64,000 bases of DNA from Mucilaginibacter rubeus (GCF_003286415.2 NZ_CP043450.1:4836001-4900000), one strand, 5' to 3'; shown: positions 42,181-52,556, counted from the first letter of the stretch. Translations and numbers: made by a program. Notes: a model not told the origin generated them from the sequence alone.

Positions 42181-43497
42181 TTATCTCGTTGTTTTCAACA
42201 CAAAATTAGTTATCGCCGTAACAAACTCCGGTTTCAGCGGAAGGTCGGGTTCATTGTAGGTAGCCTTATTCTTTTCCTTATCTGCTGGGGCTTCTTTCAG
42301 CACATGGTTCATGTTAGGGATAATATCAAGTATCGCGTCTGATTTTGCTTTTTTCAGTTTCTCGGCATCACCAACAGTTACCTGTAAATCTGTTGTTCCC
42401 TGGATGATCAATATCGGTGCTTTCACTTTCCTGATCTCGCGCTGCGGATTGTACCTGAACCACGACATCAGGTATTTCTGGATACTTGGCCTGGCAATAA
42501 AGTACAGTGCAGGGTCGATATTGTCAGTTGTTTTACCGCGTTTCAAACTGTCAAGCATGCGGTTAAATCCGTCAGATATAAAAGCTGGCTGTGATTTCAT
42601 CTGCTCGGTCAGGATCTTATCGGCCGAATCGCCTGCACCGGCTACTGATATAAAGCCTTTTATAGGCTCATCATAAGCAGCCATCATACCCACCAATGAG
42701 CCTTCGCTGTGCCCGAGTATAATCACCCTCGAAAATCTTTCATCGGCAGTAAACATGTTAAGCAAGGCTGCGGCATCCTCCACATAGTCTTCAAACCTGA
42801 TCTCGTTTTCTTTGATTGAAGTAGTGCTTTTACCAACCAAACGTTTATCATAACGTAATGATGCTATACCCTTTTTGCCCAGCTCATTAGCGATCATTTT
42901 ATAAATATTGGCATAAAGGCCCAATTTAGGACTGTTGCCGTCCCTGTCCGTAGGGCCTGAGCCTGCAATGATCAATACCAATGGTACTTTTCCGTTTGCA
43001 TCCTTTGGCATAGCTAAGGTTCCTGATATTGAACCCAGCAAAGTTTTAACAGTTACAGGAGATTCAACTAAAGAAGGGTCGGTTGCCAAAGCTGTACTAC
43101 CAGCCGAAGTTGATGCTGTAGCATTGTTTTCTGCCTTGTATGGTGTTAATGAAAGCCCTGTAAATTTATTGTCAGCATTTAACGAGATGTTTAATAAAAA
43201 AACAGCTTTTTGAAATGTAGCTTTATAGTGCGCTATAGGAGTTTCATAGCTTTCCAGATCTGCCTGCAATAGTGAGCCTAACTGCGTTTTTAACTGCACG
43301 GTGGTGCTTTTGAAGTCGGCTTGAGAAAGTGCCTTCATCATTTCGGGCCCAAACATGCTGTAAACACTGTCGGGTTGGTTATTGTTATATAGCTGCTTAA
43401 ACTTATTTAAAGCCGTGGCATAATTGGCAGGAGGAGTTTGCGCAAACAATTTACCCGCAAAACAGGTAACTAATATAAACAGATAAATTTTTTTCAT
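42181..43497 (-). CDS. Secreted alpha/beta hydrolase with DUF3887-like N-domain
   Basis: 438 residues. Signal peptide ending near LFAQ, an N-terminal domain (about 25-120) of DUF3887 type, then an alpha/beta hydrolase: oxyanion region LIIAGSGPTDRDGNSP, nucleophile motif GHSEGS (Ser264), candidate acid Asp in IIQGTTDLQV and His in NMNHVLKEA. The catalytic triad thus looks complete. Such serine hydrolases cut esters or peptides; the substrate is not predictable. Likely periplasmic. A family A repeat follows the gene. Confidence 0.85.
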   Translation of the reverse strand: MKKIYLFILVTCFAGKLFAQTPPANYATALNKFKQLYNNNQPDSVYSMFGPEMMKALSQADFKSTTVQLKTQLGSLLQADLESYETPIAHYKATFQKAVFLLNISLNADNKFTGLSLTPYKAENNATASTSAGSTALATDPSLVESPVTVKTLLGSISGTLAMPKDANGKVPLVLIIAGSGPTDRDGNSPKLGLYANIYKMIANELGKKGIASLRYDKRLVGKSTTSIKENEIRFEDYVEDAAALLNMFTADERFSRVIILGHSEGSLVGMMAAYDEPIKGFISVAGAGDSADKILTEQMKSQPAFISDGFNRMLDSLKRGKTTDNIDPALYFIARPSIQKYLMSWFRYNPQREIRKVKAPILIIQGTTDLQVTVGDAEKLKKAKSDAILDIIPNMNHVLKEAPADKEKNKATYNEPDLPLKPEFVTAITNFVLKTTR

Positions 43498-43783
43498 GTT
43501 ATAATGGTCAATATACAGTGCGATGATGTACCGAGGCCGAAAATAAAGAAAAAATCAGGTTGTTTTGTTTATTTATGCTATTGTGGGCGTTTTTGCAAAC
43601 AATATATTACTACACCGGCATAAAACCTTTTACCCTTACAATTCAATACTCATGTTGCAACATTATTTTATATTATAACGTTAAAATATCAATACAATAC
43701 ATATAGTTTAATATATATTGTATTATATTGCGGTACATTTTATAAATTTTTAAACTATAGCAAATTTCTACATCTACTGATTA

Positions 43784-46228
43784 ATGAGGGGTTTAACAGC
43801 AGGCTTTTTTTTTGCATTCCTGACGGGAATGTATTGTTTTTCTTTTGCCCAAACAAAATCCTCAATAATACAGGGAAAGGTTTTAACTGAAAATAACCAG
43901 ACAGCAGAAGCCGCGACCGCCGTTTTACTTTCTGCCGCCGACTCCTCCATCCTAAAATCAAACCTGGTAAATAAAAATGGACAGTTTGAGTTTACAGGAC
44001 TTCAACCCGATAGTTACATCATACTCATTAGTAAAATAGGTTATGTTAAAGTTTATACAGGGCCATACAAAGTAACTGCAGGTCAAAAAACAATTACCAG
44101 GGATATTATTTTAAAACTTTCGGATAACCAGCTGCAGGAAGTTAAAGTAGTGGCCAGGAAACCTTATATCGAGGTTAAACCCGGCAAAATTGTATTAAGC
44201 GTGCAAAACAGTATCCTGGCCGAGGGTAATTCGGCATTTGATATCCTGAGGCAATCGCCGGGGGTTAGGGTTAACAGTAATGAAACCTTGAGCATTAACG
44301 GCAGGCAAGCCGCGTTAATCACCATAGATGGTAAACCTACCAACCTTACCGGCGATGACCTTACCAGCCTGCTCCGCAGTATGCAAAGCAGCACTATTGA
44401 TCAGGTTGAGATGATCAGTAGCCCATCGGCAAAATATGATGCATCTGGTGGAGGCATTATCAATATCATTCTAAAAAAAGGCAAAAATCTGGGTACAAAC
44501 GGAACAATTACAGCCATGGCAGGCTACGGCAAGTATTATAAAAGTACGGCCGGTATCGTTTTCAACAACCGCACCAGCAAGCTCAATATTTTTGGTAATT
44601 ACACTTACGATAACAACAAAGGCACCCGCACTATTACCACCAACCGGAACATTACTTATAACGATATCCTGAGCAACTACGATGTTGATTATAATAACAT
44701 TCAGAAAACCCGGAACCACAACTTTAAGTTAGGCGCCGATTATTCCATCAACACAAAGCAGACCATAGGCTTTTTGGTAAGCGGCATTATCAGGAAAGAT
44801 GATTTTGCGAAAAACAACGATCTGTACATCCGCAATCAAAGTAAGCTCGACTCAATTATCAGGGCGCAATCAAACCTTGACAGGGGCAGCAGCTATTTAA
44901 ATTACAATATCAATTATAACGCGGTGCTGGATAAAACCGGCAGAAGTATCTCGGTAGATGGTAATTATTCAACGTATAAGCGCCATTCAAATGAGTTTAT
45001 TACCAATAGCTTTTTCACTCCGGCAGGCAATACTTACCGCAATGATCTGGACCTGGAAAACCTTTCGCCATCGGATATCCATATCTGGACATCAAAAATG
45101 GACTTTGTAAATCCGCTGAATAAAACTTCTCGATTAGAGGTCGGCATCAAATACAATAATGCGCGGAGTAACAATAATCTTATTTTTGGCCCAAAAGTAA
45201 GTGGCAGATATCTGCCCGACGAAAATTTCAGCAACAGGTTCCTGTATTCAGAAGCAGTGAGCGCTGCTTATATGAACTATGTTAATAAAATAGGGAAATG
45301 GGATATTACGGCAGGCGTGCGCGCCGAAAATACTCATGCAACTGGCAAATCATGGGGATTAAATGATGACACACCGGATGTAAACACTTATAATTATTTC
45401 AACCTTTTTCCGCAGGCGCAAATAAGTTACGAGGCTGATAAAAAGAATATCATTGGCATCAGTTACAATCGAGGCATCCACAGGCCGCTTTATGAGGATA
45501 TCAACCCATTTTTGTACTACACCGACCTATATGACTATCGCGCAGGTAATCCCCAGCTAAAACCCGAATACACCAATACCATACAAATATCGCATACGTA
45601 CGATCAGACTTTTTCGACCGAACTATATTATACCGTTACAAACGATGCTTATGATTTCCCGGTTTATTACCAAAACGACTCTACCAAGGTTAATGTAACC
45701 TATCGCAAAAACTTTGGGCAGATATTTGTTTACGGCGCTTCGTTTTACGCACCTGTGCAGTTCACCAAATGGTGGTCGGCCAGTTTTAACCTTGATGCCA
45801 TTTACGTACGCTACAAGGCCTATGCCCGCAATGGCGATTTTAACCGGGGCAAGCAAGATATCATTTTCGGCAGCACACAAAACTTTGTTATCACAAGTAC
45901 ATTGCTCGGCGAATTATCCGGCAGATATGAAACCCCAACCATTTACGGCATCAATGAATTAAAGGCCAGCTATGCTGTAAATGCCGGTATCAGCAAGCAA
46001 ATATTAGATAAGCGGGCTACCCTTAAACTAACGCTGAATGATATTTTTAATACAGACAGGGGGCGCAACAGAGCCGTTTACCAAAACATCGATCTTTCGG
46101 AAGTTAACAAGCGCGATACCCGCATTGTGAGGCTTAATTTTAGTTATCGTTTTGGTAAAAGCACCATTAAATCGGCCAATAAGCGCAATACTGGAAATGA
46201 TGATGAGCGCCGCCGCACCGGAAATTAA
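43784..46228 (+). CDS. Outer-membrane beta-barrel protein, TonB-dependent receptor-like (OMP_b-brl_3)
   Basis: 814 residues. Signal peptide, a CarboxypepD_reg-like domain (about 28-110: GKVLTENNQTAEAATAVLLS), a plug region (AFDILRQSPGVRVNSNETLSINGRQAALITIDGKP, positions about 155-190), and a long barrel with repeated aromatic-rich strands ending in LNFSYRFGK. This is the Bacteroidota family that takes up or exports unknown compounds. A classic TonB box was not identified. It follows a 286-bp AT-rich spacer. Its last codons overlap the convergent KTSC gene by 4 bp. Confidence 0.85.
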   Translation: MRGLTAGFFFAFLTGMYCFSFAQTKSSIIQGKVLTENNQTAEAATAVLLSAADSSILKSNLVNKNGQFEFTGLQPDSYIILISKIGYVKVYTGPYKVTAGQKTITRDIILKLSDNQLQEVKVVARKPYIEVKPGKIVLSVQNSILAEGNSAFDILRQSPGVRVNSNETLSINGRQAALITIDGKPTNLTGDDLTSLLRSMQSSTIDQVEMISSPSAKYDASGGGIINIILKKGKNLGTNGTITAMAGYGKYYKSTAGIVFNNRTSKLNIFGNYTYDNNKGTRTITTNRNITYNDILSNYDVDYNNIQKTRNHNFKLGADYSINTKQTIGFLVSGIIRKDDFAKNNDLYIRNQSKLDSIIRAQSNLDRGSSYLNYNINYNAVLDKTGRSISVDGNYSTYKRHSNEFITNSFFTPAGNTYRNDLDLENLSPSDIHIWTSKMDFVNPLNKTSRLEVGIKYNNARSNNNLIFGPKVSGRYLPDENFSNRFLYSEAVSAAYMNYVNKIGKWDITAGVRAENTHATGKSWGLNDDTPDVNTYNYFNLFPQAQISYEADKKNIIGISYNRGIHRPLYEDINPFLYYTDLYDYRAGNPQLKPEYTNTIQISHTYDQTFSTELYYTVTNDAYDFPVYYQNDSTKVNVTYRKNFGQIFVYGASFYAPVQFTKWWSASFNLDAIYVRYKAYARNGDFNRGKQDIIFGSTQNFVITSTLLGELSGRYETPTIYGINELKASYAVNAGISKQILDKRATLKLTLNDIFNTDRGRNRAVYQNIDLSEVNKRDTRIVRLNFSYRFGKSTIKSANKRNTGNDDERRRTGN

Positions 46229-46449
46229 TGCGCGAACTTTACTTTTAGTTCGGGGTATTTGCCTTTTATACGGGTAGCGAAGAAATTCCCCAACGATTCG
46301 GCATTAATGAATTTTTTGAAGGTAGCGGAAGGAAAACCAAAGTACTGCCATACACCACCATTTTCCCTGAATTCAAGTTCCAGGATCCGGGCGTCCGGGT
46401 CATAGCCAACGCTGCTTAAAGCCGATGATTGTACGGGGCGTCTCTGCAT
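46225..46449 (-). CDS. KTSC domain protein
   Basis: 74 residues. Contains the KTSC-like start SSALSSVGYDPDARILELEF and the GGVWQYFGFPSATFKKFINA segment expected of this small domain, which occurs alone or fused to lysyl-tRNA-synthetase-like or other domains. Its function is unknown. It overlaps the 3' end of the barrel gene by 4 bp in convergent orientation. Confidence 0.8.
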   Translation of the reverse strand: MQRRPVQSSALSSVGYDPDARILELEFRENGGVWQYFGFPSATFKKFINAESLGNFFATRIKGKYPELKVKFAH

Positions 46450-46493
46450 TTATTATATATACTATAATAAATACAAAAAAGTTTTCAAAAATA

Positions 46494-46889
46494 TTATCCG
46501 GCATGGCCGCTTATCATACTTGCCAGAATAATAAGCAGTACCAGCATAGTGATGCCGGTGTACAGGAAATCCCTCTCCATGATGAAACCAATAGCCGAAA
46601 ATACCACCCTGATAACCGGCGTGGCTATCAGCAGCACTATCCCGGCCTGTATAATTGCCCGCCCGCGTAATGTAATTATGCCATGTATGATTCCGGCCGG
46701 ATTACTCACAAAATCGGGTACACCAACAAATTTGCTGTAATCAACATGCGTATACCCATGACGGTACAGGTAAATAACCCCACCAATAAAAATAACGCTC
46801 ATTGATACCAGCACCCCTGCGCGCAGTATCCAGCCTATCACGGCCTGCATATCGGTATCTTTGAACTTTTTAGTCATTTTTTCAATCAT
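46494..46889 (-). CDS. DUF1634 membrane protein
   Basis: 131 residues with three to four transmembrane helices (GWILRAGVLVSMSVIFIGGVI, IIQAGIVLLIATPVIRVVFS, TGITMLVLLIILASMI). The DUF1634 family is often encoded beside TauE/SafE transporters, as here: the TauE-like gene is 91 bp upstream on the same strand. A second start at MTKKFKD, four codons in, is possible. It may be an accessory subunit of that exporter; no direct evidence. Confidence 0.8.
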   Translation of the reverse strand: MIEKMTKKFKDTDMQAVIGWILRAGVLVSMSVIFIGGVIYLYRHGYTHVDYSKFVGVPDFVSNPAGIIHGIITLRGRAIIQAGIVLLIATPVIRVVFSAIGFIMERDFLYTGITMLVLLIILASMISGHAG

Positions 46890-46980
46890 TTGGTCATTAA
46901 GTCATTTCTTCTCATCATGTCGAACAGCCATTGTATTCAACGTCATAAAAAAATGACTTAATGACGCAATGACCTAATGA

Positions 46981-47817
46981 CTATATATTACCAGTAATTC
47001 CTTTATATATCATTTGCGACGCCAAAAACGTAACCACCACGGCAAAAACCACACGCAGCCATCCGGATGATGAGGTATGCACCAATATTTTTGATCCGCT
47101 TAAAGCCCCTAATAAAACACCTATGGCAACCGGCATGGAAAGTCCCGGGTCGATATAACCCCTTTGCAGGTAAACTACCGCGCTTGCAGCAGCGGTAACC
47201 CCTATCATAAAATTACTGGTAGTGGTTGATACCTTAAAAGGGATCCGCATAATCCCGTCCATCGCCAAAACCTTCAGCGCTCCTGAGCCTATGCCAAGTA
47301 AGCCCGATATCACTCCGGCAAAAAGCATCATGAAAAAACCGCCGCCAACATTTCTTACAGTATAAGGAACAGCGCCCGCCGGAGTAGGAAAACTACCATT
47401 AAGCTTCAGCTTTTCGGCCAGTACGCTTTTTTGCTGATGAATATGCTCGGCTTTCTTTTTTAATGACATTACCGCCGACAGGATCAGGATAACACCAAAT
47501 AAAATGGCGATGAAATTTGTAGGGATATAAACCGCTATCAGCGCGCCTACCATAGCGCCTATGGTGGTAGCTATTTCCAGGAACATCCCCAACCTGATAT
47601 TGGTTATCCCCTCTTTAACATAAGCCGCCGCCGAACCCGAAGAGGTAGCAATTACTGATACCAGTGATGCGCCTATGGCATACTGAATATCAACACCAAG
47701 TAAAATGGTAAGCAGCGGAATAATAACAACACCTCCGCCTAAACCCGTTAATGAACCCAATAAACCCGCTAAGTACGACCCAACAAGTATAATAAGCGTA
47801 AGTATGGTAACCGACAT
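46981..47817 (-). CDS. TauE/SafE family sulfite/anion exporter
   Basis: 278 residues, eight predicted transmembrane helices. The family pattern is seen in both halves: GLLGSLTGLGGGVVIIPLLTILLG (residues about 18-41) and GVISGLLGIGSGALKVLAMDGI (about 177-198), the repeated glycine-rich re-entrant segments. Members export organosulfonates, sulfite or related anions. The substrate is not shown by context; the downstream DUF1634 protein is the usual companion. Upstream is a divergent M16 gene. Confidence 0.88.
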   Translation of the reverse strand: MSVTILTLIILVGSYLAGLLGSLTGLGGGVVIIPLLTILLGVDIQYAIGASLVSVIATSSGSAAAYVKEGITNIRLGMFLEIATTIGAMVGALIAVYIPTNFIAILFGVILILSAVMSLKKKAEHIHQQKSVLAEKLKLNGSFPTPAGAVPYTVRNVGGGFFMMLFAGVISGLLGIGSGALKVLAMDGIMRIPFKVSTTTSNFMIGVTAAASAVVYLQRGYIDPGLSMPVAIGVLLGALSGSKILVHTSSSGWLRVVFAVVVTFLASQMIYKGITGNI

Positions 47818-47970
47818 AGGGGAATAATAATGACGCTAAAGTACGGATTACTTTCTTAGGATGATTCAATTTTTAAGTTAACAGAACATTTTGCCGCCTT
47901 CGGCAATAAATTTATACCGAGTAAATTTCTTTTATTATTTTAACCTTTAAAAACCTTATCGGCGTTAACC

Positions 47971-49338
47971 ATGATAAAGAAAATTTACGTTTTATTATTA
48001 CTCTTCACAACTTCGATACCTGCATTGGCCCAGGTCAAAATCCCCGCAAACATGTTTGTAAAAACCCTGCAAAATGGGCTCACGGTATTGGTAGTTGAAG
48101 ACAACAGCGTTCCGTTAGCAACAGTTGCCATAGCGTTTAAAACCGGTGCCTTTACAGAACCCATAAAATACAGCGGACTTACCGGTTTGTATCAGATGAT
48201 GCTTTTCAAAGCCAATAAAGACTATGGTAATGCCGAGCAGGTTGGTTATCGTACAAGTGTATTAGGCACTCAAAAAAACAGCACTGTGCAGCAAGAATAT
48301 GGCAGTTCCTTTTTTACGCTCCCAAGTTTTAATATAGAAGAAGGGTTAAAGTATATGAATTCGGCTATTCGTTTTCCGGTACTTAATAATGAAGAACTTG
48401 AACGTGAAAAAACCATTACACTTGCCCAGTTAACACAGAAAGAATCATCAGCATCATTCAAATTTAACTTAGCTATACTACAGCACTTATGGGGTAAACT
48501 CGCCAACCGAAAAGTTGCCATTGGCACGCGCGATGCCATAAATGCAGCTACGTTAAGCATGGTTGATTCGGTAAAGCTAAAATATCACCATCCTAATAAT
48601 GCCATACTCATAGTTGCAGGCAAAGTAAGCCATGATGCTATATTCAAACAGGTAACACCGTTGTTTGGCAGTTGGCAGGCTTCGGCTGTTAGCCCTTTAA
48701 AAAAGTGGATAGTACCGGAGTTTGAACCACTCAAAAAAACCGACTATTTTATCACAGAATCCAACCTGGCAACCATACCGTCAATTTATATGGGTTGGCA
48801 GGGCCCCGATACGCGGCATGATATTCCCTCAACCTATGCTGCCGATATTTTTTCATATATACTTACCCAGCGATCGTCAAAATTGAGTAAAGCCCTTGTT
48901 GAAACAGGCCTGGCCCAGGAAATCAACTTTAATTACCTTACACTGGCACACGGCGGCGAAATCTCGTTTTACATACAGCCCAACCCGCAAAAAATTAAAG
49001 AATGCCTGGACGAGGCAAAAAAACAGATCAGCTTGTTTGATACCGACGATTATATTACCGACGAGCAAATCCAGACTGCCAAACGAAAACTTCAGATAAG
49101 CCAGGAACGACAGGCCGAGATCACCACGCAATACGTACAAACGCTAACTTTCTGGTGGGCATCTGCATCCCTCAATTATCACTTTACTTATAATGATAAA
49201 ATAGACAAGATAACCAAAGCCGATGTACAAGCCTATGTACGCAAATACATTAAAGCAAAACCATATTGCGCCGGCTTGCTAATCAATCCCGATTTAAAAG
49301 CACAGGTTAACGCAGACGATTTTTTCAAGGCCAATTAA
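47971..49338 (+). CDS. M16 family protein with degenerate zinc site (pseudo-catalytic subunit)
   Basis: 455 residues, signal peptide ending near ALAQ. Alignable along its length with the active M16 protein encoded at 28892-30271 (FVKTLQNGLTVLVVEDNSVPL, KYSGLTGLYQMMLFKANKDYG, PSIYMGWQGPDTRHDIPSTY). The zinc motif HLFEH is replaced by GLYQM: Gly72, Gln75 and Met76 stand where His, Glu and His would be, and the downstream Glu157 equivalent is Gln153. It therefore cannot bind zinc in the family way and is predicted inactive as a peptidase. It forms a two-gene unit with the next gene, gap 13 bp, in the same order as the active pair. A binding or decoy role is possible. Confidence 0.88.
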   Translation: MIKKIYVLLLLFTTSIPALAQVKIPANMFVKTLQNGLTVLVVEDNSVPLATVAIAFKTGAFTEPIKYSGLTGLYQMMLFKANKDYGNAEQVGYRTSVLGTQKNSTVQQEYGSSFFTLPSFNIEEGLKYMNSAIRFPVLNNEELEREKTITLAQLTQKESSASFKFNLAILQHLWGKLANRKVAIGTRDAINAATLSMVDSVKLKYHHPNNAILIVAGKVSHDAIFKQVTPLFGSWQASAVSPLKKWIVPEFEPLKKTDYFITESNLATIPSIYMGWQGPDTRHDIPSTYAADIFSYILTQRSSKLSKALVETGLAQEINFNYLTLAHGGEISFYIQPNPQKIKECLDEAKKQISLFDTDDYITDEQIQTAKRKLQISQERQAEITTQYVQTLTFWWASASLNYHFTYNDKIDKITKADVQAYVRKYIKAKPYCAGLLINPDLKAQVNADDFFKAN

Positions 49339-49351
49339 CTCAAACTTTATC

Positions 49352-50656
49352 ATGAAACAAGCTATTTTATCCATCATATTATTGCTCACCGGCCTTTCTG
49401 CAACTTTTGCCCAGGTGCCAGCAGCTCCAACAGCAACCTCATTTGACGTGAACGGCATCAAAGTAATTTTTAAACCCAGCCCTAAAAATGTAGTTAACGT
49501 ACGCATGTATTACCGTGGTGGCGTAACCAATTACAAGCCTAACAAAGCGGGTATCGAAACCCTTACCCTGCAATCGCTTACTGATTGCGGTACTAAAAAA
49601 TACAGTTCTTCGGCCTTAAAAGACACTGCTGATAAATACGAGATTTTTATGAACGGCAACTCGTCATACGATTGTGGTTATGTACAAGTCAACACTGTTT
49701 CCAAATACCTGAATCAGGCCTGGGACCTGTTTACCGAGGCCATTATGAACCCGGTATTTGAAGACCAACAGGTTGAACTGCTAAAAACTAAATTGATTTC
49801 AGAAACTAAAAATGCCCAGGCTTATCCCGATACCAGGTTGGAGCAGTTACAAATGCAAAATGCCTTTAGCGGAACACCTTATGCCACACAGCCCGAAGGC
49901 AACGAACTTACCTTACGCAACTTAACAGCAGCCGATTTAAAAGAGTACTATAAAACCCTGTTAAATAAAAACAAGATATTCATAGTGGTTGTAGGTAATT
50001 TAACCAAGCAGGAGATATTTGAAAAGGTACTGGCTTCCTTCAGTAACATGCCATCGGCGTTTTATGCAAAGCCTGATTACCCTTCTCCGGCCTGGACAGA
50101 TAATAAACTGGTTGGTGAAAGACGTGACCTGCCAACCAATTATATATCGGCTATCATGAACTCACCGGCAGTTAATAGTGCCGATAATGTTCCGTTCAGG
50201 TTAGGGATCTCGGCTTTGGCCAATACCCTTTACTATGAATTACGCAACCAACGCAGATTGGCTTATGATCCAAGCGCCTCCACATGGTCATACCAAATGC
50301 CTTTTGCACATATGCATTTAAGTACCGACAAACCGCAGGAAGCTATTCCCGCCATGCTCAACATATTAAAAAATCTACAAGCGACAGGTGTTAATAATGA
50401 ATGGCTTACCCGGATTAAGAACGGCTTCCTGATCAGTAATTTTATTAATGATCAGAGCGCGGCATCGGTTACTAACCGGCTTGGCCTGGCCGAAATAAAT
50501 GGCGGATGGCAGTATGCCGACGATTTTCCGCAGTTGGTATATATGGCCACAACAGACCAGGTTGCTAAAGCTTTAAATACTTATATTGTTGGTTTAAGAT
50601 GGACATTTCTTGGCAACCCCGACGCGATTGAGGGCTTCAAGATTCCAGCATATTAA
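49352..50656 (+). CDS. M16 family peptidase-like protein, non-catalytic subunit
   Basis: 434 residues, signal peptide (ending near ATFAQ). Paralog of the protein at 27543-28874: GVTNYKPNKAGIETLTLQSL, EYYKTLLNKNKIFIVVVGNL, VGERRDLPTNYISAIMNSPA, and ELRNQRRLAYDPSAS with the R-x6-Y pair kept. It lacks HxxEH. With its partner also lacking zinc ligands, this whole pair is likely catalytically dead. Likely exported to the periplasm. The UbiD gene begins 47 bp later in the same direction. Confidence 0.88.
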   Translation: MKQAILSIILLLTGLSATFAQVPAAPTATSFDVNGIKVIFKPSPKNVVNVRMYYRGGVTNYKPNKAGIETLTLQSLTDCGTKKYSSSALKDTADKYEIFMNGNSSYDCGYVQVNTVSKYLNQAWDLFTEAIMNPVFEDQQVELLKTKLISETKNAQAYPDTRLEQLQMQNAFSGTPYATQPEGNELTLRNLTAADLKEYYKTLLNKNKIFIVVVGNLTKQEIFEKVLASFSNMPSAFYAKPDYPSPAWTDNKLVGERRDLPTNYISAIMNSPAVNSADNVPFRLGISALANTLYYELRNQRRLAYDPSASTWSYQMPFAHMHLSTDKPQEAIPAMLNILKNLQATGVNNEWLTRIKNGFLISNFINDQSAASVTNRLGLAEINGGWQYADDFPQLVYMATTDQVAKALNTYIVGLRWTFLGNPDAIEGFKIPAY

Positions 50657-50703
50657 ATTGAACTATTGTTTACTTTTGGCCAATTAATATATTTTAGTTG
50701 CTC

Positions 50704-52542
50704 ATGGGTTACTCAAGTTTACAAGCCTGCATTACCGATCTCGAAAAAAAAGGCCACCTTATTCGTATTAAGGAAGAAGTGGATCCTTACCTGCAAATGG
50801 CAGCGATACACTTACGCGTATTTGAGAACGAAGGGCCTGCTATATTATTTGAGAACGTAAAGGGCAGTAAATTCCCGGCCGTGTCTAACCTTTTCGGCAC
50901 CCTCGACAGGTCAAAGTTTATTTTCAGGGACACGCTCGAAAAGATCAAGATTTTAGTTGATATCAAGAACGACCCGATAAAAGCGATAAAAAACCCATTT
51001 AAATATGCGGGTGTTGGTTTAACAGCCCTTTCTGCATTGCCTATGAAAAGCGGTGCAGGCGCGCCCATAAAATTTGGCAAATGTAATATCAGCGATATTC
51101 CGCAGATTGTAAACTGGCCAATGGACGGCGGCCCATTTGTTACCATGCCGCAGGTATATACCGAAGATGCAGATCAGCCAGGTATCATGAACGCCAACCT
51201 GGGTATGTACCGCATCCAACTGGCCGGCAATGATTATATTCAAAACCAGGAGATTGGCTTGCATTACCAGATCCACCGGGGTATAGGCGTGCATCAAACC
51301 AAAGCCAATGCCAAAGGACAGCCGTTAAAAGTGAGCATATTTGTAGGAGGACCTCCAGCACATCCAGTAGCCGCGGTAATGCCCCTGCCCGAAGGTTTAT
51401 CAGAGATGACCTTTGCCGGCGCATTAGGCAATCGCCGTTTCCGGTATTTTTATGACAATGAAGGTTTTTGTATTTCGGCAGATGCCGATTTCGTGATCAC
51501 CGGCACAGTTATGCCGCACGAAAATAAACCGGAAGGGCCTTTTGGTGATCATTTGGGTTACTATAGCCTGGTACACCCTTTTCCATTGATGAAAGTGCAC
51601 AACGTATATCACCGTAAAGATGCCGTTTGGTCGTTTACTGTGGTTGGTCGCCCGCCACAGGAGGACACCAGCTTTGGGGCGCTCATCCATGAAATTACCG
51701 GCTCGGCCATTCCTAAGGAGATTCCTGGCCTTCATGCGGTTAACGCGGTTGATGCCGCGGGTGTTCACCCGCTGCTCTTCGCCATTGGCAGCGAACGGTA
51801 CACTCCTTACCTTAAAGAGCGCAAGCCGCAGGAGATAGTTACTATCGCCAATCATATATTGGGTAAAGGTCAGTTAAGTCTTGCCAAATACCTCTTTATT
51901 GCGGCGCATGAGGACGATCCTAAACTGAATGTTAACGACATCGGCGGTTTCCTGAAACACATCCTGCAAAGGATTGACCTTACCCGCGACCTGCATTTTC
52001 ACACTAATACTACCATTGACACCCTCGACTATAGTGGCGAAGGTCTTAACTCCGGCAGTAAATTAGCCGTTACCGCTGCCGGGGATATTAAACGTGAACT
52101 ATGGACTGAATTGCCCGACTGGTTCAACCTCCCCCGCCCTATAACCGGCTACAAAATGGCTATGCCCGGCGTGCTGATGGTTGAAGTCCCCAAGCATGTA
52201 AATCACAAGGATATCGATAATGTTATCAGTATTCTTGAATATAGCCTGCAGGACGAAGACCTCACCGGCTTACCATTAATGGTACTTTGCGACGACGCAG
52301 GCTTCGCGGCGCAAACTATCAATAATTTTGTATGGGTAACCTTTACCCGCAGCAACCCGTCGCATGATATTTATGGGGTTGGCAGCTTTACCGAGCACAA
52401 ACATTGGGGCTGTAAAGGTACGTTGATTATAGATGCCCGGATAAAACCACATCACGCCCCTGTGCTTGAACGTGTGCCCGAGGTGGAAAAAACAGTTGAT
52501 AAGCTTGGCGAAAAAGGCGGCTCATTATTTGGGGTGATTTGA
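50704..52542 (+). CDS. UbiD family decarboxylase
   Basis: 612 residues from the ATG at 50704 (a TTG two codons earlier is possible). UbiD-type enzymes use prenylated FMN to remove a carboxyl group from aromatic or unsaturated acids. Recognised by SALPMKSGAGAPIKFGKC, PQIVNWPMDGGPFVTMPQVY, QIHRGIGVHQTKA, the ITGTVMPHENKPEGPFGDHLGYY block containing the conserved Glu-Gly-Pro-Phe-Gly-Asp, and FVWVTFTRSNPSHD. The likely role in this group is in quinone synthesis, such as decarboxylation of a menaquinone precursor, but other aromatic acids are possible. No UbiX gene lies nearby. Confidence 0.88.
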   Translation: MGYSSLQACITDLEKKGHLIRIKEEVDPYLQMAAIHLRVFENEGPAILFENVKGSKFPAVSNLFGTLDRSKFIFRDTLEKIKILVDIKNDPIKAIKNPFKYAGVGLTALSALPMKSGAGAPIKFGKCNISDIPQIVNWPMDGGPFVTMPQVYTEDADQPGIMNANLGMYRIQLAGNDYIQNQEIGLHYQIHRGIGVHQTKANAKGQPLKVSIFVGGPPAHPVAAVMPLPEGLSEMTFAGALGNRRFRYFYDNEGFCISADADFVITGTVMPHENKPEGPFGDHLGYYSLVHPFPLMKVHNVYHRKDAVWSFTVVGRPPQEDTSFGALIHEITGSAIPKEIPGLHAVNAVDAAGVHPLLFAIGSERYTPYLKERKPQEIVTIANHILGKGQLSLAKYLFIAAHEDDPKLNVNDIGGFLKHILQRIDLTRDLHFHTNTTIDTLDYSGEGLNSGSKLAVTAAGDIKRELWTELPDWFNLPRPITGYKMAMPGVLMVEVPKHVNHKDIDNVISILEYSLQDEDLTGLPLMVLCDDAGFAAQTINNFVWVTFTRSNPSHDIYGVGSFTEHKHWGCKGTLIIDARIKPHHAPVLERVPEVEKTVDKLGEKGGSLFGVI

Positions 52543-52556
52543 TAATATCTCCACCG

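Noticed and set aside
46425..46889. Plus-strand reading frames opposite the DUF1634 and KTSC genes
   Set aside because: Shadows of membrane-protein codons; the minus-strand products match known families.
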